This document shows positions 23,430 through 31,616 of a DNA stretch of 32,718 nucleotides, in pieces. A program made the translations under genes and the position numbers. The notes under the pieces are model-generated. The model saw only the letters and a list, made by a program, of their open reading frames with translations, did no database searches and was not told the origin of the DNA. The DNA comes from Treponema sp. (GTDB taxonomy: Bacteria; Spirochaetota; Spirochaetia; Treponematales; Breznakiellaceae): positions 1 through 32,718 of the forward strand of contig QKCO01000082.1 in assembly GCA_003245635.1 (NCBI GenBank). The letters run 5' to 3'. Numbering within the stretch: position 1 is the stretch's first letter; every line of letters begins with the position of its first letter.

Positions 23430-25991
23430 TCAGTTCGCGCGGACCAGCCGATTGGCGGCAACGACGAAATCGGCGAAGGCGGCCAGCGGCATGGGCTTGG
23501 CGAAGTAGAAGCCTTGCAGATAGTCGCAGCCGAGGCTGGTCAGCAGCCGGGCCTCTTCGGCGGTCTCTACCCCTTCGGCGACGATATTCAGACCGAGCTT
23601 CTTGGATAGGCCGACGATGCTTTCGACCAGGGCCCGATCCTTCTCCGAACTGAACATATTGTGGACGAAGGATTGGTCTATCTTGATGGTGGTCAAGGGG
23701 AAGCGCGACAGATAGGTGAAGCCGGAATAGCCCGTCCCGAAGTCGTCCAGAGCCAGCCCCTTGCCGAGTTCGTAGAGCTCCTTCAAGAGGGACAGACCCC
23801 GGCCGCCCATATCCATGAGGACCCGCTCGGTGATTTCGATGGAAAGGGGGAAGTCGATGCATTCGCCGACACGCTGAACCCAGCGCCGGTGTATATCGTC
23901 CTCGATGCAGAGCAGCCGGGGCGAAGCGTTGACGGAAAGGTAGAGGCCCGCCCGATAGGTTTGGTTGAAAGCGCGCAGGCGGGAAACGGCTTTCTCCAGC
24001 ACCTGGAGATCGATGCGGGAGACGAGGCCGCGTTCCTCGGCGATGCTCACCAGGAGATCCGGCCGGACCCAGCTGCCGTCGGCGCGCTGCCAGCGCACCA
24101 GGGACTCGCAGCCGGCGACCCGGCCGGTCGCGGCATGCATGATCGGCTGGAAATGGACTTCCAGTCCGTCGGCCTCGACCACGGCGGCCAGGTCCTGGTA
24201 GAGCTGGTTGCGCTGGTCTACCGCCGCGTGCATGTGGATCTCGAAGAAAACCAAGCCATGGTCCCCTGCGGTTTTGGCGACATGCATCGCCTGGTGGGCC
24301 TTCAAAATAAGGCTCTCGGGGTCGGCGGCATCGTCGGGGAAAAGAGACACGCCGATGTTGGCGCTGGCGTGGATGGGCTTGCCCAAGATGGAGTACGGCT
24401 GGGAGACCATGGTCTGCAGTTCGCCGAGGCTATGGGCGGCGTCCTGCGCAGAACCCAAGTCGCTGAGGACCACGACGAATTCATCGCCGCCGTACCGGGC
24501 TACGGTGTCCGTCGAGCGCAGCCGATCGCGCAGCCGCTGCCCGAAGCCGGTCAGGAGAAGATCGCCGATCCGATGCCCGAGGTTGTCGTTGATCGTCTTG
24601 AAATCGGCTATCTCGATGAAGGCCACGGCCACCAGCTCCTTGGAGCGCCGGGCGCGGGAGAGGGCGCTTCCCAGACGGTCGGCCAGAAGCCGGCGGTTGG
24701 GGAGACGCGTCAGCTGATCGTAGTTGGTCTGATACTCTATCCGGCGGCGCGAAACCTCCTCGTCGGTGACGTCCTGCACCGCGCCGATCAATTCATCCGC
24801 TTCCGCCCCGATCCCCGGCTCGGCCTGCATGCGAAGCCATACGGCCGCGCCGTCCGGCTTCGCCAGCTCGAGGCTCGTGTCGACGGGCTGGCGGTGCCGG
24901 AGAGCATAGAGGAGAAGGTCCTTGAGCCGGGCGTTGCCGTCCGCATTGAAGGGAGGTTCCCAGCCATCGATATCGGGGAGCCCGGCCCCGTCGGGCAGGC
25001 CCCAGAGGCGCCGCGCCCAGGTGGTCAACTCGCTGAACCGGCCCTGCCGGTCCAGCCTCCAGCCGCCCACCTTCGAGACGTCCTCGACCTGCTTGAGGAA
25101 GCGCTCGTTTCGAAGAAGGGCTTCGCGATGGACCTCGTCCTTGCCGCGCTCGCGGTTCAAGAGAAAGAAGACGAGCAGCCCCGCCAGCAGGCAGGCGGCG
25201 GCGATTACGTCGATCGAGACCATTCGCGCGCTCAGGGAACCGCCGGAAGGGATGGCTCCGGCGATTTCCCAGCTGCCGTCGCCTACCGGGATGGTCTTGC
25301 GGATGGCGCCTTCGGACGCGAATACCGCAGGGTTGCCGAAAAAAACCTCGCCGGACATGCCGAGCCCGTCGCGCCCCCGTATCGCGATGGTCCGGTCGTC
25401 CTCGAGCCGGTCGAGGCGCGCTCGGGCATAGAGGGATTCGGTCAGGACCGGAATGGAGGCCATGCCCCAGAACCGGCCGCCGGAAAGGAAAACCGGAGCG
25501 CGGATGACGAACGCCTCGCCTCCCTGCACCAGGGTCAGGGGACCGGCGAAGACGATCGCGCGGCGCTCGATGGCGTAATCGATGGCGACCAGCTGGTCGG
25601 GCGTGCTGCGGTAGTCCAAGCCCAAAGCGGACTCGTTGCCCTGCAGGGGGTAGACGTACTTTATTATCAAATCCGGCGCCGCGGCCATGTTGACGAGCCC
25701 CGGGTAGCGTTCCATGACCGCGCGGGCGTAGCCGGCGAACCGGGCCTGGGAAATCTCGGGGTCGCTGCCGATGAACGCTGCCAAACTGTTGACCAGGGAG
25801 ACGTCGCGCTCCAATTCGCTCTGCATGCCGAGGATGATGGCGTCGAGGCGGTCGGAGACGAGGGCCGCGGACTCGCGGCGCTGCAGGCTGCGGGCATCGC
25901 GCAAAAGGACGGCGTATAGGCCGCCCAGCAGGACGAGGAAAGCCAGTCCTGCCGGAATGAGGTCCTTCCGCACGATGGAGCGTCGACGCAC
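23430..25991 (-). CDS. CHASE-PAS-GGDEF-EAL membrane protein (c-di-GMP turnover)
   Basis: Inner-membrane signalling protein of 853 aa. TM1 is near residues 13-30, a CHASE-type periplasmic sensor spans about 70-200, and TM2 lies near 259-278. A PAS region at about 300-410 is followed by GGDEF (YGGDEF near 499) and EAL (about 600-845). The cyclase keeps GGDEF and an RxxD inhibition site (RSTD), but the usual DxD metal motif reads EIA. The phosphodiesterase keeps DDFGTGYS (about 747), ITERVLM, KIDQSFV and AEGVETAEE, while the EAL tripeptide reads ESL. Phosphodiesterase activity is likely, cyclase activity uncertain. The start is GTG, with GGAGG 4 nt before it. Confidence 0.9.
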   Translation of the reverse strand: MRRRSIVRKDLIPAGLAFLVLLGGLYAVLLRDARSLQRRESAALVSDRLDAIILGMQSELERDVSLVNSLAAFIGSDPEISQARFAGYARAVMERYPGLVNMAAAPDLIIKYVYPLQGNESALGLDYRSTPDQLVAIDYAIERRAIVFAGPLTLVQGGEAFVIRAPVFLSGGRFWGMASIPVLTESLYARARLDRLEDDRTIAIRGRDGLGMSGEVFFGNPAVFASEGAIRKTIPVGDGSWEIAGAIPSGGSLSARMVSIDVIAAACLLAGLLVFFLLNRERGKDEVHREALLRNERFLKQVEDVSKVGGWRLDRQGRFSELTTWARRLWGLPDGAGLPDIDGWEPPFNADGNARLKDLLLYALRHRQPVDTSLELAKPDGAAVWLRMQAEPGIGAEADELIGAVQDVTDEEVSRRRIEYQTNYDQLTRLPNRRLLADRLGSALSRARRSKELVAVAFIEIADFKTINDNLGHRIGDLLLTGFGQRLRDRLRSTDTVARYGGDEFVVVLSDLGSAQDAAHSLGELQTMVSQPYSILGKPIHASANIGVSLFPDDAADPESLILKAHQAMHVAKTAGDHGLVFFEIHMHAAVDQRNQLYQDLAAVVEADGLEVHFQPIMHAATGRVAGCESLVRWQRADGSWVRPDLLVSIAEERGLVSRIDLQVLEKAVSRLRAFNQTYRAGLYLSVNASPRLLCIEDDIHRRWVQRVGECIDFPLSIEITERVLMDMGGRGLSLLKELYELGKGLALDDFGTGYSGFTYLSRFPLTTIKIDQSFVHNMFSSEKDRALVESIVGLSKKLGLNIVAEGVETAEEARLLTSLGCDYLQGFYFAKPMPLAAFADFVVAANRLVRAN

Positions 25992-26081
25992 CTTACCTCC
26001 AACTCGCCCTTGCCCGGCATCGAACCATCCCGAGCCGACCGGAGGCGTATCGATTAAATCACGCCCGGCATGCTACCTTGC

Positions 26082-26095
26082 GCAGACGCGTCTGC
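26082..26095. repeat. Perfect 14-bp palindrome upstream of the GGDEF-EAL gene
   Basis: GCAGACGCGTCTGC lies about 90 bp before the GTG start, and about 25 bp upstream of a possible minus-strand -10 (TTTAAT, 26058-26053). It may be an operator. Its arms, GCAGA and TCTGC, are those of the palindrome at 23291-23304 in swapped order. Confidence 0.4.
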
Positions 26096-26183
26096 CGCTG
26101 CATCCCCCCATCGGCGATATAGGCGTTGAATGAACTATAGCATCGTCGTTCGGGAAAGACGATCCGTCCGGGCCTTTTTCGCG

Positions 26184-26426
26184 CTATGCGCCGCCCGCTC
26201 CGGTCGAACCGCCGCCGTCTTTTTCGCTCGCCTTCTTCTCGTCCGCGGCCAGCTTCCGATTGTAGACGAACAGCGCGACGGCGGCGATGAAGATGCCGTC
26301 GAAGAAGGTCTTTTCGAGCTTCGGGTCGAGGGAGAAGCCGGCGAACTGTCTCAGGAGCGCGTACGCGATCAGAAGGACGCCGAGAGCGGCGGTAAGGGCG
26401 AGCAGCCAGGAGCGTTTGAGTTTCAT
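26184..26426 (-). CDS. Small two-helix membrane protein, unknown function
   Basis: Protein of 80 aa with two hydrophobic helices (about residues 6-24 and 40-57: SWLLALTAALGVLLIAYALL and FFDGIFIAAVALFVYN), a basic KLAADEKKASEK tail and a Gly-rich end. The composition is that of a real small inner-membrane protein, but I cannot name the family. No Shine-Dalgarno sequence precedes ATG 26426. A TATACT hexamer ends 6 nt before it. The in-frame ATG at 26442 would add five residues. Its start is 16 bp from the start of the divergent peptidase gene, so one of the two starts may be misplaced. Confidence 0.65.
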   Translation of the reverse strand: MKLKRSWLLALTAALGVLLIAYALLRQFAGFSLDPKLEKTFFDGIFIAAVALFVYNRKLAADEKKASEKDGGGSTGAGGA

Positions 26427-26442
26427 GCCGGAAGTATACACC

Positions 26443-27141
26443 ATGATCGTCGCAGGCATACCGGTCACCGTCGCGCGCAAAGCGGTGCGCGGATTCAGGA
26501 TCTCGGTGCACCCGCCCGAGGGGGAAGTCCGCGTTTCCGCGCCGCTTTCCATGGGAGCGGAAGCGATCGGGGCGGCCGTCGGCGAACGGCTCGATTGGAT
26601 ACGCAAGCATCGCGAACGATTCCGCGCGGCCCATCCCGCCATCTCCCGCTCGTTCGCGTCGGGCGATACCGTCTATTGGCTCGGCCGGCCCTATACGCTT
26701 GAGTTGTCGCAAGGGCCGGGACGAAACGGCATCCGGGAGACGGCGGAGGGGCGCCTCGAGATGCGCGCGAAAACCGGCTCGAGCTCCGCGGACCGCGAAG
26801 CGATCCTCTACGAATGGTACCGGGCCAAGCTCAAGGAACTGCTTCCGCCCCTCCTCTCGAAATGGGAAACGGCCCTTGGCGTCTCTGCGGCCGAATGGGG
26901 GCTCAAGCGGATGCGGACGCGCTGGGGCTCCTGCAACCCGTCGGCCAGGCGGGTCTGGCTCAGCCTGGAATTGGCGCCGAAGCCCCTGTCCTGCATCGAA
27001 TACGTCGTCGCCCACGAACTGGCGCACCTGATCGAACGCTCCCACGGGAAGCGATTCAAGGCGATCCTGGACCGCGCCCTGCCCGACTGGCGGGCGCGCC
27101 GCGCGCTGCTCAACGGAAGAGGTTCCGCCGATTCTATTTGA
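26443..27141 (+). CDS. YgjP-type zinc metallopeptidase (DUF45)
   Basis: Cytoplasmic protein of 232 aa of the YgjP-like family (PF01863). The zinc site is clear: HELAH gives His191, Glu192 and His195, and His201 in the following SHGKRF is the third ligand. Upstream are the family stretches MRTRWGSCNPSARRVWLSLEL and CIEYVVAHELAH. The N-terminal half is the usual beta-rich part (VRVSAPLSM, DTVYWLGRPYTL). A weak GGAAG lies about 10 nt before the chosen ATG. An alternative ATG at 26425 would overlap the small divergent gene. The 3' end overlaps the convergent ABC permease gene by 8 nt. The cellular substrate of the family is not established. Confidence 0.9.
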   Translation: MIVAGIPVTVARKAVRGFRISVHPPEGEVRVSAPLSMGAEAIGAAVGERLDWIRKHRERFRAAHPAISRSFASGDTVYWLGRPYTLELSQGPGRNGIRETAEGRLEMRAKTGSSSADREAILYEWYRAKLKELLPPLLSKWETALGVSAAEWGLKRMRTRWGSCNPSARRVWLSLELAPKPLSCIEYVVAHELAHLIERSHGKRFKAILDRALPDWRARRALLNGRGSADSI

Positions 27142-27982
27142 TCGCGCCCATCGTCATGCCCCTGATCACATACTTCTGCAGGAAAATGAAGGCGATCATG
27201 ATCGGGATGCTCGCGAGCATCGAAAAGGCCATCATCGTCGTCCAGTCCGTGACGAATTCGGAAAGCAAACTGTAGATAGCCATGGTAAGGACGCGCTTGT
27301 CCCACGACTCGACCAGGATCATCGCGAACAGGAATTCGTTCCAGGCGAGCAGGAAGGTATAGAGGCCGGTGCCGACCATGGCCGGGACGCTGAGCGGGAT
27401 GGTCACCCGCCGGATCGCACCGAGCCGGTTGCAGCCGTCGACCATGGCTGCTTCCTCCAGCTCGGTCGGCAGATCGCGGAAATAGTTGCGCAGCATCAGC
27501 ACGCAGAACGGCAGACAGAAGGACAGGTACACCAGGATCAATGCGATCAGCGAATCGTAGAGCTTGATGTTCACGATGACCATGAAGTACGGCAGAGACA
27601 ACAGCACCAGCGGAAAGGTCTGGGTCACCAGCAGGAACATCACCAGCAGCTTCTTGCCGCGGAAATTGAAGCGGGCCAATCCGTAGCCGGTCAGGCTGCC
27701 GAAGAACAGGGAAAGGAAGGTAACTACCAGGGATACCAGGTAACTGTTCCAGAAGCAGCGCAGGTACTGCAGGTTTCCGAGGACCCGCGCGAAGGACGCC
27801 AGGGAGAAATTGACGGACAGCCAGCGCGGGGGGATTTTCATCACTTCGACATTCGGACGCAGCGATACCGAAAGCATCCAAGCGATAGGGAGCAGGAGCA
27901 CCGCGCTCAGAACGACCAGCAATAGGTAGATCGGAAGCCGGTAGGCGAAAGTCGTGCGCTTCAGCGCTGATGCGTTAACCAT
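27134..27982 (-). CDS. Carbohydrate ABC transporter permease (MalG type)
   Basis: Inner-membrane permease of 282 aa with six helices. It carries the EAA loop ELEEAAMVDGCNRLGAIRRVTIPL that contacts the ATPase. The C-terminus VIRGMTMGAIK is typical of MalG-like subunits. Its ATG lies 1 nt after the MalF-type stop, and its ribosome site GGAGGGGG lies within the end of that gene, so the two are translationally coupled. No ATPase gene is nearby. A shared MsmX/UgpC-type ATPase from elsewhere is likely, as is common for this family. The last 8 bases overlap the convergent peptidase gene. Confidence 0.93.
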   Translation of the reverse strand: MVNASALKRTTFAYRLPIYLLLVVLSAVLLLPIAWMLSVSLRPNVEVMKIPPRWLSVNFSLASFARVLGNLQYLRCFWNSYLVSLVVTFLSLFFGSLTGYGLARFNFRGKKLLVMFLLVTQTFPLVLLSLPYFMVIVNIKLYDSLIALILVYLSFCLPFCVLMLRNYFRDLPTELEEAAMVDGCNRLGAIRRVTIPLSVPAMVGTGLYTFLLAWNEFLFAMILVESWDKRVLTMAIYSLLSEFVTDWTTMMAFSMLASIPIMIAFIFLQKYVIRGMTMGAIK

Positions 27983-27983
27983 T

Positions 27984-28889
27984 CTAGACCCCCTCCTTTC
28001 CTATGTGCCGAATGTACGAAAGGCTGAATACCAGGAGGAGCAGGAACATCATGACGGCTTCGGAGGACGAATAGCCCCATTTGAGGGAACGGAAGGCCTG
28101 GTTGTAGATATGCGTCGTCAGGACTTCCGACGAATTCATCGGACCGCCGCCGGTCATGGCGAAGACGATATCGAAATGGCGGAAAGTCCAGATCGTGTCG
28201 AGCAGGCCGACGGTGAGGATGGTCCCGCGGAGCCCGGGGATGGTAATGTGGAAAAAGCTTTTCACGCTGCCGGCGCCGTCGATGCGCGCGGCTTCGTAGA
28301 GTTCGTCAGGAATGCTCTGCAGCGCGGCCAGCAGCATGACCATGGTAAACGGGAAGCCGCGCCATACATTCACCGCGGTTACTGAAAAGAGAGCGAGCGA
28401 CGGATTGCCCAGCCAGTTGACGTTGTTCGCGCCGACAGCGAGGAGACCGATGCCCGAGAGCAATCCGTTGAGCATGCCGAACGGGTTGTAGATGAGCGTC
28501 CAGATCATCGCGGCCACGGTCGGCGCTATCAGCCAGGGTATGATCAGAAGACCCCGAAACAGACTGCGTATCTGGGATTCGATCTGCTGATGCAGCAAGA
28601 GTGCGAGCGTCATGCCGATCAGGAAATGGAAGAGCACGCTGAAGAAGGTGAAGATGAAGGTCTGCAGCAGCGCCTTCCAGAAGATCGGATCCTTTAAGAG
28701 GGCGGCGTAATTCAGCAGGCCGACGAATTCCCGGCCGAACGCGTTTCCCTCGAAGAAGCTCAGGATGAACACCTGCAGCAGCGGATACACGAGCAGAGAC
28801 ACCAGAATCGCCGTCCCCGGAAGCACGAAGAAATACGGCTGCAGAGCCTTTAGCGCGGTTCTTTTCAAGCCGAAGCCGGTAGCGGGCAT
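27984..28889 (-). CDS. Carbohydrate ABC transporter permease (MalF type)
   Basis: Inner-membrane permease of 301 aa with six helices (first near residues 15-38). It has the EAA loop ELYEAARIDGAGSVKSFFHITIPGL, followed by RGTILTVGLLDTIWTFRHFDIVF and the GGGPMNSSEVLTTHIYNQAF region typical of MalF/UgpA subunits. The start is MPATGFGL, with GGAGGGAAAC upstream. It is the middle gene of an operon with the binding protein before it and the MalG-type permease after it. The transported sugar cannot be deduced. Confidence 0.93.
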   Translation of the reverse strand: MPATGFGLKRTALKALQPYFFVLPGTAILVSLLVYPLLQVFILSFFEGNAFGREFVGLLNYAALLKDPIFWKALLQTFIFTFFSVLFHFLIGMTLALLLHQQIESQIRSLFRGLLIIPWLIAPTVAAMIWTLIYNPFGMLNGLLSGIGLLAVGANNVNWLGNPSLALFSVTAVNVWRGFPFTMVMLLAALQSIPDELYEAARIDGAGSVKSFFHITIPGLRGTILTVGLLDTIWTFRHFDIVFAMTGGGPMNSSEVLTTHIYNQAFRSLKWGYSSSEAVMMFLLLLVFSLSYIRHIGKEGV

Positions 28890-28906
28890 GCTGTTTCCCT
28901 CCGGAA

Positions 28907-28931
28907 GCGGGGCCCCGGATCGAAGCCCCGC
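28907..28931 (-). terminator. Intercistronic hairpin after the sugar-binding-protein gene
   Basis: GCGGGGC (28907-28913) and GCCCCGC (28925-28931) form a perfect 7-bp stem 18 nt after the binding-protein stop, with no T tract. It probably protects or attenuates the message so that the binding protein exceeds the permeases. Confidence 0.5.
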
Positions 28932-28949
28932 CGTTGACGCTATCGCCGA

Positions 28950-30239
28950 TTATTTCTTGAAGATCAGCTCGTTCCATTTCGCGGCGGCGTCGTCCAGGGC
29001 TTGCCGAGCGGTCTTGTTTCCGTTGATGAAGTTCTGAACTTCGATCGTCATCACGCGGTTCAACTCAACCTGGAAGGGCAGATGAGGAATGGCGTTCGCG
29101 TTCGGAAGGCCCATCTGCTCGATGAATACCTTCATGTACTTGTCGTTCTTGATGAATGGCTTGTCGGCGCTCACCTTGTTCGCGGGAAGATCTCCTGTCA
29201 TGCTCGCCCAGGTTTCGGACCCCGACGGACCGGTGAGGAATTTGACGAAGCGCCAGGCGGCGTCCAGACGCTTCGGATCGGCTGCGGTGCTCGACGGGAT
29301 GGAAACGAGCGAGCCCCGCACGACAGTGCCGTTGGTCGAGCCCCAGGGGAGCGTGGCGATCTCGAAATTGGCGTTCGGGTTGAGCTTCTTCTGGATGGCG
29401 ACACCCCAGGGTCCCTCGAACATCATCGCGATATTGCCGGCTCCGAAGTTGCCGCGCTTTTCCTTCTCGCCGTTCTGGAGCACGCCGGGAACGGTTACCT
29501 TATCCTTGTTGACTAGCTGCGCGTAGAACTCGAGTGCTTTGACGCCTTCGGGACTATTGAAGACCGGCCTGTTCTCCGCATCCACGATCTTCGCGCCGGC
29601 CTGGAACATGAGGGGATAGATGTCATAGGTCATGTTCGTGGGCGGCTCGGTGGCCAGCGTGGCCGTGAGAGCGTACTGATTCTTGTCGGGGCGGGTAACC
29701 ATTTTGGCGACGCTCTCGAGCTCGGCCCATGATTTCGGAGGAGCCGCGATGCCCTCGGCCTTGAAGATGTCCGCGTTGTAGAACAGGGCCACGCATCCGG
29801 CGTGGAGGGGCAACGTATAGCGCTTGCCTTTCACCTGCATCTTGAACGCGTCGAAGTATTGGTCGAGGAAGGCCGCCGGCTCCTTGGCCACGAGGGGATC
29901 AATGCTCGTGATAATCCCCGATTGGGCGAATTCTCCGACCCAATCCACCTGAACCAGCACGACGTCCGGGAGCATCTTCGCCTGCGCGAGCGTGACCACC
30001 TTGTCGTGGAAACCGTTAAACGGATGATCGACGAAGGTGAGCATGACGTCCGGGTTGTCTTTCTCGAAATCGGCCTTGAGCTTGTTCATGACCTCCTGGC
30101 CGACTTCGGCGGTCTTCCACTGCATCCATCGAACCTCGGTCTTCCCGGAGCCCGGCGATTCGGACTTTCCACCCGCCCAGAGGGAAGGAGCACACAGCGC
30201 GAGAACGAGAGCGATAGCCGCGATAGGAGTCCTTTTCAT
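28950..30239 (-). CDS. Sugar-binding protein of a carbohydrate ABC transporter (MalE/UgpB type)
   Basis: Extracytoplasmic solute-binding protein of 429 aa (SBP_bac_1). The signal peptide ends near SLWAGGKSES, a cleavage context common in spirochaetal binding proteins. Family features include WMQWKTAEVGQEVMNKLKADFE near the start, TFVDHPFNGFHDKVVTLAQA, the VQVDWVGEFAQSG region, LPLHAGCVALFYNADIF and GAGNIAMMFEGPWGV. AAGGAGG lies 6 nt before the ATG. It is the first gene of the minus-strand operon and is divergent from a NarL-type two-component system that may regulate it. The ligand is probably a sugar or polyol but is not defined. Confidence 0.94.
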   Translation of the reverse strand: MKRTPIAAIALVLALCAPSLWAGGKSESPGSGKTEVRWMQWKTAEVGQEVMNKLKADFEKDNPDVMLTFVDHPFNGFHDKVVTLAQAKMLPDVVLVQVDWVGEFAQSGIITSIDPLVAKEPAAFLDQYFDAFKMQVKGKRYTLPLHAGCVALFYNADIFKAEGIAAPPKSWAELESVAKMVTRPDKNQYALTATLATEPPTNMTYDIYPLMFQAGAKIVDAENRPVFNSPEGVKALEFYAQLVNKDKVTVPGVLQNGEKEKRGNFGAGNIAMMFEGPWGVAIQKKLNPNANFEIATLPWGSTNGTVVRGSLVSIPSSTAADPKRLDAAWRFVKFLTGPSGSETWASMTGDLPANKVSADKPFIKNDKYMKVFIEQMGLPNANAIPHLPFQVELNRVMTIEVQNFINGNKTARQALDDAAAKWNELIFKK

Positions 30240-30273
30240 ATATCCTCCTTATACAGGTACTTGATTCTCGAAA

Positions 30274-30303
30274 AGTATACGGGCGGTATCCGGGACCGAA
30301 CAA
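30274..30303 (-). promoter_or_regulatory. Candidate promoter of the sugar ABC operon
   Basis: On the minus strand TTGTTC (30303-30298), an 18-bp spacer and TATACT (30279-30274) precede a leader of about 28 nt containing AAGGAGG. GCGGTA (30283-30288) lies in the spacer, where a bound regulator would block polymerase. Confidence 0.5.
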
Positions 30304-30327
30304 TCGTACGGCGGTAACATTCGTGTC

Positions 30328-30357
30328 CCGGGTACGGTACCGCGGTACCGTACCCGG
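30328..30357. promoter_or_regulatory. Perfect 30-bp palindrome between divergent operons, probable operator
   Basis: All 15 base pairs match around the centre 30342/30343. Internally it is built from GGTAC GGTAC (30331-30340), a CGCG centre and GTACC GTACC (30345-30354). GCGGTA recurs at 30283, 30311 and 30342, and TACGGCGGTA at 30307-30316 differs from the palindrome core TACCGCGGTA at one position. The region sits between the sugar-transport operon and the two-component genes. Confidence 0.8.
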
Positions 30358-30360
30358 CGT

Positions 30361-30389
30361 TTGAGGGGTACGAAAAACCATGCTATTCT
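30361..30389 (+). promoter_or_regulatory. Extended -10 promoter of the NarL-type two-component operon
   Basis: TTGAGG (30361-30366), a 17-bp spacer and TATTCT (30384-30389) preceded by TGC form a good extended -10 promoter. The ATG at 30396 is 6 nt further on, at the expected start point, with no ribosome site, so a leaderless message is likely. The palindrome ends 3 bp before the -35. Confidence 0.6.
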
Positions 30390-30395
30390 AATGGT

Positions 30396-31616
30396 ATGAC
30401 CGAAACGATGAGCGAGCGCGCCGGATTCATCCTCCTTGCGGTCGCAGGACATGCGGCGGCCGGAGCCGAAGTCGTTTTCGGCAGTGCAAAGATTGCCGCG
30501 CCCGTGCATTGGAACGAACAAGTCGCCGGACTGCTGCTGCTTTCGGCGGCTCTCTCAGCCTTCATCGCCTTCACGGAACGTAAGGAACTCAGGCCGATCC
30601 TGATCGCCGGCCAATTCTGCATCGCCCTCCTCGTCACCTACCCTGACAACGCTTCGCGCTCCGCGATGGCCGCGCTGACGACGTTCTGTGTCTTCGAGGA
30701 GCTGCTCTTCGAACCCCTCCCCCGGGCCGCCGTCGGCAGCGCCGCCATGCTCGCGCTGTCGCTTTTCGGCATCGACCCCGTTTCGATGTGGACCGTCCGC
30801 CGGCTTCCGGCTTCCGCGAACGGTCTGGCCCTGGCGGTATTCGCGCCCCTGTTCGGCGGGTCTCTCGGCTTCCTGCTGAGGAAAGCGAGGGAGAATCGGT
30901 TCGCGCAAAGGGAATTGATAACGAGGCTCGACCGGGCCGTAGGGAGACTGACCGACGCGAACGCGGGTTTCCAGGAATACGCCGCGGAAGCGGAGCGCTC
31001 GTCGGCGATGAACGAACGGAAGCGCATCGCCCGGGACATACACGATACGGTCGGCTACCATTTGATGAACGTCATCATGCTGATGGAGGCGGGCATCGAT
31101 ATCATTCCCAAGGGTGCCGAAAAGCTGAAGGACACGCTCGTCCAGACGCGGGACCAGGCGAAGGAAGGACTGCAGGAAACCCGACGCGCGCTCCGCGCGC
31201 TTCGGGCGATAGAGAACGGGAAACGAGACGGCATTCCGGCCGTCGAGGAACTCATCTCGGTGTTCGAACGCGTCACGGGAGTCGCCGTGAGCCGCGAATA
31301 CGGAAACCTCCCCACGAACCTTCCACAGGAAGAGTTCACGCTGATTTATCGAATGGTCCAGGAAGGACTCACCAACTCGTTCAAGCACGGCCGGGCGACC
31401 AGCATCGCGCTTCAATTCTGGGTGGACGACGAGCGGATCCTGCGGGTGCGGCTACGCGACAACGGGGTGGGAACGACCGAAACGGCCTCGCTGGGCATCG
31501 GCCTTACCGGCATGCGCGAACGGGTCGAACGGCTGCGGGGGACCCTGACCGCGGGCAACGCGCCGGACGGCTTCGAGCTTTCGGCCGCGGTACCTCTTTC
31601 AAGGAGCGTTCCATGA
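30396..31616 (+). CDS. NarL/LiaS-type sensor histidine kinase
   Basis: Membrane kinase of 406 aa. The N-terminal half has about five hydrophobic helices (residues 10-165) with short loops and no large periplasmic sensor, so it may sense membrane state or an intramembrane cue. HisKA_3 follows a coiled coil: ERKRIARDIHDTVGYHL with phospho-acceptor His216. The ATPase domain shows MVQEGLTNSFKHG (N box), LRDNGVG and LGIGLTGMRERVERLRG. It overlaps the response-regulator gene by 4 nt. The start at 30396 has no Shine-Dalgarno sequence. An out-of-frame ATG at 30391 closes after two codons. It is divergent from the sugar ABC operon, its most likely regulatory target. Confidence 0.9.
   Translation: MTETMSERAGFILLAVAGHAAAGAEVVFGSAKIAAPVHWNEQVAGLLLLSAALSAFIAFTERKELRPILIAGQFCIALLVTYPDNASRSAMAALTTFCVFEELLFEPLPRAAVGSAAMLALSLFGIDPVSMWTVRRLPASANGLALAVFAPLFGGSLGFLLRKARENRFAQRELITRLDRAVGRLTDANAGFQEYAAEAERSSAMNERKRIARDIHDTVGYHLMNVIMLMEAGIDIIPKGAEKLKDTLVQTRDQAKEGLQETRRALRALRAIENGKRDGIPAVEELISVFERVTGVAVSREYGNLPTNLPQEEFTLIYRMVQEGLTNSFKHGRATSIALQFWVDDERILRVRLRDNGVGTTETASLGIGLTGMRERVERLRGTLTAGNAPDGFELSAAVPLSRSVP

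Noticed and set aside
23661-25919. 752-codon plus-strand frame opposite the GGDEF-EAL gene
   Set aside because: Antisense artefact of GC-rich codon bias. The minus strand carries intact c-di-GMP domain motifs.
30328-30357. Palindrome as a transcription terminator or LacI operator
   Set aside because: It has no loop and no T tract, and lies upstream of both divergent genes, so it is not a terminator. A LacI-type site is possible in form, but no such regulator is encoded nearby.
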